A DNA stretch of 23,435 nt, from positions 1 to 23,435 of the forward strand of contig DATGDH010000012.1 in assembly GCA_035310985.1 (NCBI GenBank), in the 5' to 3' direction. The position numbers were made by a program, and so were the translations under genes. The notes beneath the pieces were generated by a model. The model searched no databases. It was not told the origin of the DNA and saw only the letters and a list, made by a program, of their open reading frames with translations. This document shows positions 7,619 to 14,501 of this stretch, in pieces (position 1 is the first letter of the stretch; each line of letters starts with the position of its first letter). The stretch is from DAHVFK01 sp035310985. Its GTDB lineage: Bacteria > Pseudomonadota > Gammaproteobacteria > Burkholderiales > SG8-39.

Positions 7619-8533
7619 TTATGTCTCTGCGGCGTGTCCGGCGCGCCATTCGGCGAGCGCCGTCCCGATCCCGGCCAGGTCGCGGAACACGCGCACGCGG
7701 GCAGGGGCGCGCTTCAGGCGCGCCGCCCCGGCCCCGCCGCACCATAGTTCCACTCCCGTCGGCAGCGCGGCACGCAGCGACTTTACGGCCTCCTGCAGCC
7801 CCGCCGCCGGGAAGTTAGCGCTGAATGATACCGCCACTACGTCGGCACGCTTGGCGAGCGCCGCAGCCGCCAACTCGACGACCGGCGTTTGCACGCCGAG
7901 CGAGACGCACTCCGCGCCCTCGAGCGCGCAGGCCGCCTCGGCCATTAGCAGGCCGAGGCCATGCTGCTCGCCGGGCAGCGTCGAGAGGAGCACGCGGGGT
8001 GCGCCGCCGGCCGTCGGCACCTGGCTAATCGCCTGGCGCAACACTCCTTGCAGCTGCTCGGTGAACAGGTGCTCCTCGAACACGCGGATCTCGCCGCGCA
8101 TCCACGCCTCCCCGACCAGCGTGGCGAGCGGCGCTGCGCTCTCGGTAAGGAAACGGAACAAGCCGTCGCGCACCAGCGCCTGATTCAGTTCGCGGCGCAA
8201 CTCGGCGGTCTGGTGCGTCTTCAGGAGGTAAAGCGCCAGGTCGTGCAGCGCGCTGAGCGGCGCGGTCGACGGCGTTCCAGCCGCCTGTGCCTCGAGGTCA
8301 ACGTCCGACATGGCGAAGATCCGCCCGGGGCGAAGACCCTGGTCCATCAGACGCCGGATTAGCCGCAGACGCGCGACCTGCTCCGAGGGGTAGCTGCGCT
8401 CGCCGAACGCGTTCCGCGTCGGTTGCGGGAAACCGTAGCGCCGCTCCCAGATGCGCAGCGTGTCCTTGGAAACGCCGGTTTCGCGCTCCACGGCCGCGAT
8501 GGATAGCGGCTCAGTCGGATCACTCAGGACCAT
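7619..8533 (-). CDS. litR: LitR/CarH-type MerR regulator with adenosylcobalamin-binding domain
   Basis: A 304-residue protein with an N-terminal MerR helix-turn-helix (residues 10-75: SIAAVERETGVSKDTLRIWE, then RRYGFPQPTR and a GERSYPSEQ wing), a helical bundle (about 95-170), and a C-terminal B12-binding Rossmann domain (178-290). The upper-face motif Wx9EH is intact (W144, E154, H155), and the lower-ligand motif is E-x-H-x-x-G with H191. These are the marks of CarH/LitR, dark-state repressors that hold adenosylcobalamin and release DNA on illumination. The residue after the Trp, His132 in Thermus CarH, is Met145 here. An AGGA lies 7 bases before the ATG. It is divergent from the lipid-modification operon and cotranscribed with the diiron gene. 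That light is the actual signal here is inferred from the family. Confidence 0.85.
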   Translation of the reverse strand: MVLSDPTEPLSIAAVERETGVSKDTLRIWERRYGFPQPTRNAFGERSYPSEQVARLRLIRRLMDQGLRPGRIFAMSDVDLEAQAAGTPSTAPLSALHDLALYLLKTHQTAELRRELNQALVRDGLFRFLTESAAPLATLVGEAWMRGEIRVFEEHLFTEQLQGVLRQAISQVPTAGGAPRVLLSTLPGEQHGLGLLMAEAACALEGAECVSLGVQTPVVELAAAALAKRADVVAVSFSANFPAAGLQEAVKSLRAALPTGVELWCGGAGAARLKRAPARVRVFRDLAGIGTALAEWRAGHAAET

Positions 8534-8535
8534 CA

Positions 8536-8561
8536 GTTTGTCCTAGACAACACGTTGACAA
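8536..8561. promoter_or_regulatory. Regulator operator, left site (litR side) with overlapping -35
   Basis: TTGTC-CTA-GACAA (8538-8550) is a perfect 5-bp dyad. A second GACAA follows at 8557-8561, exactly 11 bp (about one helical turn) from the first. The second copy lies in TTGACAA, whose TTGACA (8555-8560) looks like the -35 of the rightward promoter. A protein bound here would block sigma-factor contact. The complement of 8536-8546 also supplies the AGGA in front of the litR-type ATG. Confidence 0.65.
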
Positions 8562-8583
8562 GTTGCTCGGTTCCTGCAATTAT
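8555..8583 (+). promoter_or_regulatory. Candidate sigma-70 promoter of the lipid-modification operon
   Basis: TTGACA at 8555-8560 is a consensus -35. Seventeen bases later AATTAT (8578-8583) is a moderate -10 (4 of 6 matches). It would start transcription near 8590, 28 bases before the first ATG at 8618. This is the only stretch in the divergent gap with such a box. Confidence 0.55.
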
Positions 8584-8601
8584 TCCACAAGAAACTACGT
8601 T

Positions 8602-8616
8602 TTGACTAGGACAAAC
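8602..8616. promoter_or_regulatory. Regulator operator, right site, overlapping the ribosome binding site of the + operon
   Basis: TTGAC-TAG-GACAA (8602-8614) differs at one position from the reverse complement of the left operator. The core CTAGGACAAAC (8606-8616) is an exact 11-bp inverted copy of 8536-8546, 59 bp away. It includes the AGGA that serves the ATG at 8618, so the same motif acts as probable operator and ribosome binding site on both sides. Confidence 0.6.
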
Positions 8617-8617
8617 C

Positions 8618-8884
8618 ATGAAATCCGCTTCGCCATTCATCTTTGGTGCGATGTTAGTAGGCACTCCCTTCTATGCGCAAGCCGCTGTAACGACGTCGGA
8701 TTTTTACTATTCGGCACCGCGCCGCGCCCCTGTAGCCGCCGCAGAACACGGCCCGACAGCCCCCAAATCCGAGCCCCGCACGTCGCAGGCATGCGATGAA
8801 CGTCTCGCCGACCTGGCGGAGGCGCATTCCGGCCGTCGCCCGCCCTGCGCCGTGCGTTCGACCTCCCCCAGGACCAAGTCATGA
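8618..8884 (+). CDS. Small secreted protein of unknown function
   Basis: An 88-residue protein, not recognised. The N-terminus MKSASPFIFGAMLVGTPFYAQA looks like a Sec signal peptide with probable cleavage after A22. The mature part (about 66 residues) begins AVTTSDFYYSAPRRAPVAA, is rich in proline, arginine and serine, and has two cysteines (C59, C77). AGGA at 8608-8611 is 6 bases before the ATG, and its stop overlaps the next start (ATGA, 8881-8884). It is the first gene of the operon controlled from the LitR-type operator region. The start and signal peptide look real; the C-terminal part is low in complexity and could be spurious. Confidence 0.6.
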   Translation: MKSASPFIFGAMLVGTPFYAQAAVTTSDFYYSAPRRAPVAAAEHGPTAPKSEPRTSQACDERLADLAEAHSGRRPPCAVRSTSPRTKS

Positions 8885-8976
8885 CTCATCTTGCACGCTG
8901 GAGCGTAGCCGCGCTGGCACTCGCGATTCTGTTCCTGCCGACCTTCCCGTTGCTCGCCGCGCTGCTACCCGCCTGA
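8881..8976 (+). CDS. 31-residue hydrophobic (single-membrane-span) peptide
   Basis: ATG at 8881 to TGA at 8974-8976. The product begins MTHLARWSVAALALAILFLP and continues TFPLLAALLPA, essentially one hydrophobic helix after a short polar head. AGGA at 8870-8873 sits 7 bases before the ATG, the start overlaps the previous stop as ATGA, and the FAD-protein gene starts 9 bases after its stop. Correct spacing and overlap on both sides argue for real translation. It could be a small membrane subunit or a translational coupler. No homology can be claimed. Confidence 0.55.
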   Translation: MTHLARWSVAALALAILFLPTFPLLAALLPA

Positions 8977-8985
8977 GGCCACGCC

Positions 8986-10272
8986 ATGCGCATCGCGATC
9001 GTCGGCTCCGGGATCTCGGGCCTGTCCGCAGCGTGGCTGCTGGCGCAACGCCACACGGTGACCCTGTTCGAGGCCGACCGTCGGCTCGGCGGCCATGCCC
9101 ACAGCGTAGACGTCACGCTCGGCGGCGTCACGCGCGCGGTGGACACCGGCTTCCTGGTGTTCAACCAACGGACTTACCCCAACCTGGTGGCGCTGTTTCG
9201 CGCGCTCGGCGTCTCGGCCGCGAAAAGCGACATGAGTTTCAGCCTGTCCCTCGAGCAGCCGGCGCTGGAATGGGCCGGCAACAGCCTCGCGACGCTCTTC
9301 GCGCAGCGCCGCAACATCGTGCGTCCTGCGTTCCTCCGCATGCTGCGCGACATCGTGCGCTTCAACCGCGAGGCTTCGCGCGCCGAGGCGGCCGCTGCCT
9401 CGCCCTCGCTCGGCGAGTTCCTCGAGCGAGGCCGCTACAGCGCGGCTTTTCGTGACTGGTATCTCCTGCCAATGGCCGCCGCCATCTGGTCCTGCCCGAC
9501 GAGGGCCATGCTCGAGTTTCCGTTCTTCTCCTTCGCGCGCTTCTTCCGCAATCACGGGCTGCTGCAGATCGCCGACCGGCCACAGTGGTACACGGTGGCC
9601 GGCGGCGCCAGGCAATACGTCGAGCGCATGGCGCGCGCCATCCCGGATGTGCGCCTCGCGACGCCGGTGACCCGCGTGCGCCGCGATACGTCCGGCGTGC
9701 GCGTGATGGGCGAGCATTTCGACGCTCTCGTGCTCGCCTGCCACAGCGACCAGGCGCTCGCGATCCTGGCCGACGGCGCGACACCCGAGGAGCGCGCGGT
9801 GCTCGCCGCCATTCCGTACCAGAAAAACCGCGCGCTGCTGCACACGGACGCGGCGGTGCTGCCGAAGCGCCGCAGCACCTGGTCGGCGTGGAACTACTCC
9901 GCGGGGCGCGACACGCCAGCCGGCCGCCCGGTCGCCGTGCATTACCTCATCAACAAGCTGCAGCCGCTGCCTTTCGCGGAGCCGGTGATCGTGTCGCTCA
10001 ACCCGCACCGCGAGCCGACGCCGGAGCGCGTGCTCGGCGTGTATGACTACGAGCATCCGGTGTTCGACCAGCGATCAGAACACGCGCAGGCCGCGCTTGG
10101 TGCGCTGCAAGGTGCGCGGCGCACCTGGTTCTGCGGCGCCTGGACGCGCTACGGTTTTCACGAGGACGGGCTCGACTCGGCGCTCGCCGTCGCGCTCAGC
10201 TTCGGCATCCAGCCGCCCTGGGCCGCCGCGCGGGGAATACCGACCGAAGAAATGGAGCGCGTCGCCGCATGA
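8986..10272 (+). CDS. FAD-dependent amine-oxidase-like oxidoreductase of the DUF1365/CFA cluster
   Basis: A 428-residue flavoprotein of the NAD(P)/FAD-binding, amine-oxidase/phytoene-desaturase-like superfamily. The dinucleotide-binding GxGxxG is G7-G12 (VGSGISGLSAAWLL), the ribose-binding acid is E29 (LFEAD), and RLGGHAHS (33-40) follows. A C-terminal flavin segment FCGAWTRYGFHEDGLDSALAVA closes the FAD domain. GAGG at 8975-8978 is the ribosome binding site. This protein almost always sits upstream of a DUF1365 gene and a CFA-like gene, as here, so oxidation or reduction of a modified acyl chain is the likely job. The substrate is unproven. It overlaps the DUF1365 gene by 4 bases (ATGA). Confidence 0.9.
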   Translation: MRIAIVGSGISGLSAAWLLAQRHTVTLFEADRRLGGHAHSVDVTLGGVTRAVDTGFLVFNQRTYPNLVALFRALGVSAAKSDMSFSLSLEQPALEWAGNSLATLFAQRRNIVRPAFLRMLRDIVRFNREASRAEAAAASPSLGEFLERGRYSAAFRDWYLLPMAAAIWSCPTRAMLEFPFFSFARFFRNHGLLQIADRPQWYTVAGGARQYVERMARAIPDVRLATPVTRVRRDTSGVRVMGEHFDALVLACHSDQALAILADGATPEERAVLAAIPYQKNRALLHTDAAVLPKRRSTWSAWNYSAGRDTPAGRPVAVHYLINKLQPLPFAEPVIVSLNPHREPTPERVLGVYDYEHPVFDQRSEHAQAALGALQGARRTWFCGAWTRYGFHEDGLDSALAVALSFGIQPPWAAARGIPTEEMERVAA

Positions 10273-11027
10273 GCGCCGAGCTGGTGTGCGGTCAGGTCAT
10301 GCACCGCCGGCTGCGGCCGGCGCAGAACCGCTTCGTTTACCGCGTGTTCTTCCTCCGGCTGCCACTGTCGCGGCTGGAAGACGCGGCCAACGCGATGCTC
10401 TCGCTCAACCGCTTCAACTTGCTCGGCTTTCATTTTCGCGACCACGGCGCGCGCGACGGCTCGCATCCGCTCGCTTGGGTGCGCGCGCTGCTGGCGCGCG
10501 AAGGGCTCGACTGCGCCGACGGCGAGGTATGGCTGCACGCCTTTCCGCGCGTGCTCGGCTACGTGTTCAACCCGGTTAGCTTCTGGTTCTGCGAGGACCG
10601 CGCCGGACGCACGCGCGCCATCTTGGCCGAAGTCAACAACACCTTCGGTGAGCGCCACTGCTACCTGCTTGCGCACCCCGACCAGCGGGCAATCGAAGAC
10701 GGTGACGAACTCGCCGCGCGCAAGGTGTTCCACGTCTCGCCCTTCTTTCCGGTCGCCGGCGCCTACCGCTTCAGGTTTGCGAACAGCGGCCGCCTGCGCA
10801 TGGCGCGCATCGACTACCGCGACGACGCCGGCCCGCTGCTGCTCACCAGCATCTCGGGCCGGGCGCAGCCGCTCACGGCCGCGCGCCTGGCGAGAGCGTT
10901 TATCGCGCATCCGCTGATGAGCTTCGGGGTCATGGCCCGCATCCACTTGCAGGCAGCCAGGCTGTGGGCCAAGCGGGTGCCTATCTTCTCCAAGCCCGCA
11001 CCGCCCACAGAGGAGCTAAGCCGATGA
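10269..11027 (+). CDS. DUF1365 family protein
   Basis: A 252-residue protein with the DUF1365 hallmarks: an N-terminal GQVMHRRLRPAQNRFVYRVF, a central LGYVFNPVSFWFCED, then EVNNTFGERHCY and KVFHVSPFFPVAGAYRFRF. No signal peptide or clear membrane span is present. The family has no established biochemistry. It is nearly always encoded between the FAD protein and a CFA-like methyltransferase, pointing to a role in fatty-acyl modification, perhaps substrate presentation. It has 4-base ATGA overlaps at both ends. Confidence 0.9.
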   Translation: MSAELVCGQVMHRRLRPAQNRFVYRVFFLRLPLSRLEDAANAMLSLNRFNLLGFHFRDHGARDGSHPLAWVRALLAREGLDCADGEVWLHAFPRVLGYVFNPVSFWFCEDRAGRTRAILAEVNNTFGERHCYLLAHPDQRAIEDGDELAARKVFHVSPFFPVAGAYRFRFANSGRLRMARIDYRDDAGPLLLTSISGRAQPLTAARLARAFIAHPLMSFGVMARIHLQAARLWAKRVPIFSKPAPPTEELSR

Positions 11028-12220
11028 CCACGACTACCCACGCCGGGCACCCTCTTCCGTTTGCCGCGCGAGCGGTGCTCGGCGCCCTCGACCGACTCTC
11101 CTACGGCAGGCTGCGCGTCTTGCTGCCCAACGGTGCGCGCCTCGACTTTGGCCCGGGCGGTCCCGAGGCCGTGCTCGAGGTGCGCCACTGGCGCAGCTTC
11201 GGACGCATCGTGCGCAGCGGCGACATCGGCTTCGCGGAGGGCTATCTCGAGGGCGACTGGCACACGACAGACCTCGCCCGCCTGCTCGCCCTGCTCGCGG
11301 CGAATCGAAGCGCGCTCGAAGCGCCGCTGAACGGCAGCCTGCTCGGGCGCGTAATTCACCGCCTGGCGCACGCGCTCAGGGCCAATACGCGAGGAGGCAG
11401 TCGCCGCAACATCGCCGCGCACTACGACCTCGGCAACGCCTTCTACTCGCTTTGGCTCGATGCCGGCATGACGTATTCGAGCGCTCTTTACAATGGCGAT
11501 GCAACCCGCACTTTGGAAGATGCGCAGCGGGCAAAGTACCAGCGCATCCTGGCGCGCCTCGCCCTGCCGTGTGGCGCCCACGTGCTGGAAATCGGCAGCG
11601 GCTGGGGCGGCTTCGCCGAGCTCGCCGCGCAACGGGAATTGCGGGTGTCGGGCATCACGCTGTCGCACGAGCAGTTCGCCTGGGCGACCGAGCGCCTGGC
11701 GTCGCAGGGTCTCGCGCGCCTTGCGCGCTTCGAGCTGCGCGACTATCGGGACCTGCACGGCCGCTTCGACGCCGTCGCAGCGATCGAGATGTTCGAGGCG
11801 GTCGGCGAGCGCTGGTGGCCCAGCTACTTCGAACGGGTCGCCGCCTCCTTGCCGCGTGGCGGCCGTGCCATGGTGCAGACGATCGTGATCGACGACGCGT
11901 TGTTCGAGAACTACCGGCGGGGCAGCGATTTCATCCGGCACCACATATTCCCCGGTGGCATGCTCGCGACGCACGAGCGTTTCGCCGCGGAGGCGCGCCG
12001 CGCGGGGCTCGAGGTCGCCGAGGCGTTCCGCTTCGGCGGCGACTACGCCCTCACGCTCGCGGCCTGGCGCGGTCGGTTCCTCGCCAGGCTGCCGCAGGTG
12101 CGCGCGCTCGGCTTCGACGAGCGGTTCGTCCGCATGTGGGAGTTTTACCTCGCGTACTGCGAGGCGGGGTTCGTCACCGGCTCGACCGACGTGCTGCAGT
12201 ACCTGCTGGTGCGGCAATGA
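11024..12220 (+). CDS. CFA-synthase-family SAM-dependent fatty acyl methyltransferase (non-canonical bicarbonate site)
   Basis: A 398-residue member of the cyclopropane-fatty-acyl-phospholipid synthase/mycolic methyltransferase family. The SAM motif is VLEIGSGWGGFA (188-198). HYDLGNAFYSLWLDAGMTYSSALY (133-156) and EMFEAVGERWW (255-265) are the family signatures. Aligning by eye to E. coli Cfa: E239 is kept (E258) and Y317 is kept (Y341), but C139 is S153 and H266 is Q285. Those two bind the bicarbonate that takes the proton for ring closure, so methylation without cyclopropanation is plausible. The start is the ATG in the ATGA overlap with DUF1365, not an upstream in-frame codon. Substrate presumably is an unsaturated phospholipid acyl chain at the inner membrane. 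Confidence 0.9.
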   Translation: MTTTTHAGHPLPFAARAVLGALDRLSYGRLRVLLPNGARLDFGPGGPEAVLEVRHWRSFGRIVRSGDIGFAEGYLEGDWHTTDLARLLALLAANRSALEAPLNGSLLGRVIHRLAHALRANTRGGSRRNIAAHYDLGNAFYSLWLDAGMTYSSALYNGDATRTLEDAQRAKYQRILARLALPCGAHVLEIGSGWGGFAELAAQRELRVSGITLSHEQFAWATERLASQGLARLARFELRDYRDLHGRFDAVAAIEMFEAVGERWWPSYFERVAASLPRGGRAMVQTIVIDDALFENYRRGSDFIRHHIFPGGMLATHERFAAEARRAGLEVAEAFRFGGDYALTLAAWRGRFLARLPQVRALGFDERFVRMWEFYLAYCEAGFVTGSTDVLQYLLVRQ

Positions 12221-12720
12221 AGCTCGCCGTGCTGCTTCTGCTGCTGTCCTGCACCGCGCCGGCGCACGCGGACGGCTCCCCGGCACCGGAACCCATGCAA
12301 CGGCTGGGATCCGGAACCATGCGCTGGCTCGGCCTGCGCATCTACGACGCCGAGCTGTGGACGAGCGGGCGCGCGGCGGACTACTCGCGCTCCTTCGCGC
12401 TTTCGCTGCGTTACGCGCGGGCGCTCAAAGGGGCGGCGATCGCCGAGCGCTCGGTCGAGGAGATCGCGAAGCTCGGCTTCGGCAGCCCCGCGCAGCGAGC
12501 CTCCTGGGACGAGGCGATGCGGGGCCTTTTCCCCGACGTCGCCGAGGGCGACACCTTGACGGGCGTGCATATGCCCGGACGGGGCGCGCGCTTCTTTCAT
12601 AACGGCCGGCCCCTCGGCGAGATCGAAGATGCGCAGTTCTCGCGCGCATTTTTCGCCATCTGGCTCGACCCCCGAACCAGCGCGCCCGACCTGCGCGCCG
12701 CGCTCCTAGGCGAGCGATGA
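12217..12720 (+). CDS. Chalcone-isomerase-like secreted protein
   Basis: A 167-residue protein of the bacterial chalcone-isomerase-like group. The signature is RLGSGTMRWLGLRIYDAELW near residues 29-48, followed by SFALSLRYARALKGAAIAERSVEEI and a C-terminal FFAIWLDPRTSAPDLRAALLG. The N-terminus MKLAVLLLLLSCTAPAHA is a Sec signal peptide with probable cleavage after A18; LLSC at C12 is only a weak lipobox. Relatives of this fold include fatty-acid-binding proteins, so periplasmic handling of an acyl product is possible; true chalcone isomerase activity is not expected. ATGA overlaps at both ends put it firmly in the operon. Confidence 0.85.
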   Translation: MKLAVLLLLLSCTAPAHADGSPAPEPMQRLGSGTMRWLGLRIYDAELWTSGRAADYSRSFALSLRYARALKGAAIAERSVEEIAKLGFGSPAQRASWDEAMRGLFPDVAEGDTLTGVHMPGRGARFFHNGRPLGEIEDAQFSRAFFAIWLDPRTSAPDLRAALLGER

Positions 12721-13976
12721 GCGCGCGCACGCTGCGGCCGGCGGCGCTCGCCGCATACGGCGCGCTTGGCCTGCCGCTCGCCGGCGCCGCGCTGCCGGTG
12801 TACGTGCACCTGCCGAACCTCTATGGCGGCATCCTCGGCGTCAACCTGGCGCTGCTCGGCGCCGTGCTGCTCGGCATGCGCCTCGCCGACGCCTTCGTCG
12901 ATCCGCTGCTCGGCGCGCTGAATGACCGGCTGCAGCGTCCACGCATGCTGGTGGCGTTCGGCGCGCTGTTGCTCGCCGGCGGCCTGCTCGCCGTGTTCAA
13001 CCCGCCGCGCGCCGGCATCGCGCCGTGGCTTTGGCTCGCCGCCACGCTGCTGCCCGTGTACCTCGGCTACAGCTTGGCGAGCGTCAGCTACATGGCCTGG
13101 GGCGCGCTGCTCGGCGACAACCCCCACGAGCGCACACGCGTCACCGCCAGCCGGGAAGCTTTCGGCCTCGCCGGCGTGGTACTGGCGAGCGTCGCACCAA
13201 CGTTGATCGCTTCGTCGCTCGACGCCGGTCTCGAACGGTATGCGGTACTCGCCGCGGTCCTGATCGCGGTCTGCGCGGCGATCACGCTCTCGCGCGCACC
13301 CGCGCCTCCGCGCCAAGCATCCCACGCCCCGGGCTGGCGGGCGCTGGCGGCGCCCTTTGCGAACTCCGCCTTCACGCCGCTGCTCGCGGTGTTCGTGGTG
13401 AACGGCATCGCCGGCGCGCTGCCGGCAACGCTGGTTCTGTTCTACATCGGCGACGCCTTGCGTCTGCCGCAGCAAGCCGGCCTCTTCCTCGCCGCCTATT
13501 TCGTGGCCGGCGCCGCCAGCCTGCCGCTATGGGTAGGCGCCGCGCGCGTCTTCGGCAAGGCGGCAGCCTGGCTCGGCTCGATGCTGCTCGCCGTCGTCGC
13601 CTTCGCCGGCGCCTTCGCGCTCGGCCCGGGAGACGGCGCCGCGTTCCTCGCCGTGTGCATCGCCTCGGGCGCGGCGCTAGGCGCAGACCTCGCATTGCCG
13701 CCGGCGCTGCTCGCCGATGCGATCCGCGAGCGCGGCGAAGACGCGCGCGCCGGCGCCTACTTCGGCATCTGGAATTTCGCCACCAAGGCGAACCTCGCGC
13801 TCGCCGCAGGGCTCGCCCTGCCGCTGCTCGCGTGGTTCGGCTACGTGCCGGGCGACGCGGCAAGCGTCGCGCCGCTGTACTACGCCTACTGTCTGCTGCC
13901 CTGCGCGCTGAAGCTCGCCAGCGCGGCAATGCTATGGCGCGGCGCGGCCGCGCTCCCGGAGGTCCGCCATGCTTAG
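12717..13976 (+). CDS. GPH/MFS-type membrane transporter
   Basis: A 419-residue polytopic protein with about 12 hydrophobic segments, resembling the glycoside-pentoside-hexuronide (MelB-like) branch of the major facilitator superfamily. The early motif RLADAFVDPLLGALNDR corresponds to the conserved D-P-x-x-G-x-x-x-D-R of that group. Many transporters in this class are cation symporters of sugars, but in this gene neighbourhood the cargo may be a lipid or lipid-derived molecule; nothing in the sequence proves either. ATG in the ATGA overlap with the chalcone-isomerase-like gene; its last 8 bases overlap the DUF3833 gene. Confidence 0.85.
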   Translation: MSARTLRPAALAAYGALGLPLAGAALPVYVHLPNLYGGILGVNLALLGAVLLGMRLADAFVDPLLGALNDRLQRPRMLVAFGALLLAGGLLAVFNPPRAGIAPWLWLAATLLPVYLGYSLASVSYMAWGALLGDNPHERTRVTASREAFGLAGVVLASVAPTLIASSLDAGLERYAVLAAVLIAVCAAITLSRAPAPPRQASHAPGWRALAAPFANSAFTPLLAVFVVNGIAGALPATLVLFYIGDALRLPQQAGLFLAAYFVAGAASLPLWVGAARVFGKAAAWLGSMLLAVVAFAGAFALGPGDGAAFLAVCIASGAALGADLALPPALLADAIRERGEDARAGAYFGIWNFATKANLALAAGLALPLLAWFGYVPGDAASVAPLYYAYCLLPCALKLASAAMLWRGAAALPEVRHA

Positions 13977-14499
13977 GAAGCTGCTTGCCGTCTGGTCCCT
14001 CGTCGCGCTGCTGGCGGGCTGCGCCGCTCCGGGGCCCGAAACCTACCGCGACGAGAAGCCGGCCCTCGACCTTATGTCGTATTTCGACGGCACCGTTGAC
14101 GCCTGGGGCCAGTTCGCGGACCGCTCCGGGAAGGTGGTCAAGCGCTTCACGGTGGTGATCCGCGGCCGGGTCGAGGGCGGGACGCTCACGCTCGACGAGG
14201 ACTTCAGCTATTCGGACGGCACGAAGCAGCGGCGCGTATGGACCATCCGCCGCATCGACGCGCACCGCTACGCGGGCACCGCCGCGGACGTGGTGGGCGA
14301 GGCGCGCGGCGAGGCTTGGGGCAACGCGCTGCGCTGGCAGTACGTGCTCGCGCTGGAGGTCGACGGCAGGGTCTGGAACGTCGACTTGGACGACTGGATG
14401 TACCTGCAGGAAGGCGGCGTGATGCTGAACCGCTCCGAGATGAGCAAGCTCGGCGTGCGCCTGGGCGAAGTACTGATCGCGTTCCGCAAGCGCGGCTGA
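13969..14499 (+). CDS. DUF3833 family lipoprotein
   Basis: A 176-residue protein with a clear lipoprotein signal: MLRKLLAVWSLVALLAGC, lipobox LAGC with C18, followed by Ala, predicting outer-membrane sorting. The mature part (YFDGTVDAWGQFADRSGKVVKRFTV, then ALRWQYVLALEVDGRVWNVD and DDWMYLQEGGVMLNRSEMSKLG) matches the DUF3833 pattern, probably a lipocalin-like beta barrel. GGAGG at 13958-13962 is 6 bases before the ATG, which overlaps the transporter's end by 8 bases. DUF3833 genes commonly travel with the CFA-like and SDR genes; the function is unknown, and binding or inserting the modified lipid in the outer membrane would fit. Confidence 0.9.
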   Translation: MLRKLLAVWSLVALLAGCAAPGPETYRDEKPALDLMSYFDGTVDAWGQFADRSGKVVKRFTVVIRGRVEGGTLTLDEDFSYSDGTKQRRVWTIRRIDAHRYAGTAADVVGEARGEAWGNALRWQYVLALEVDGRVWNVDLDDWMYLQEGGVMLNRSEMSKLGVRLGEVLIAFRKRG

Positions 14500-14501
14500 C
14501 G

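Noticed and set aside
8796..9455. 219-codon frame on + over the 31-aa peptide and FAD gene
   Set aside because: Arginine-rich, no domain, no ribosome binding site, and it conflicts with the clear FAD-binding frame.
11024..12220. Plain annotation as cyclopropane-fatty-acid synthase
   Set aside because: Two of the residues that bind catalytic bicarbonate are replaced (S153, Q285), so ring closure should not be assumed.
12217..12720. A flavonoid-pathway chalcone isomerase
   Set aside because: Secreted bacterial relative in a lipid operon with no flavonoid genes nearby; only the fold is shared.
12597..13475. 292-codon frame on - opposite the transporter
   Set aside because: No domain, Gln/Arg/Ala-rich composition and opposite a 12-span membrane protein; artefact of GC bias.
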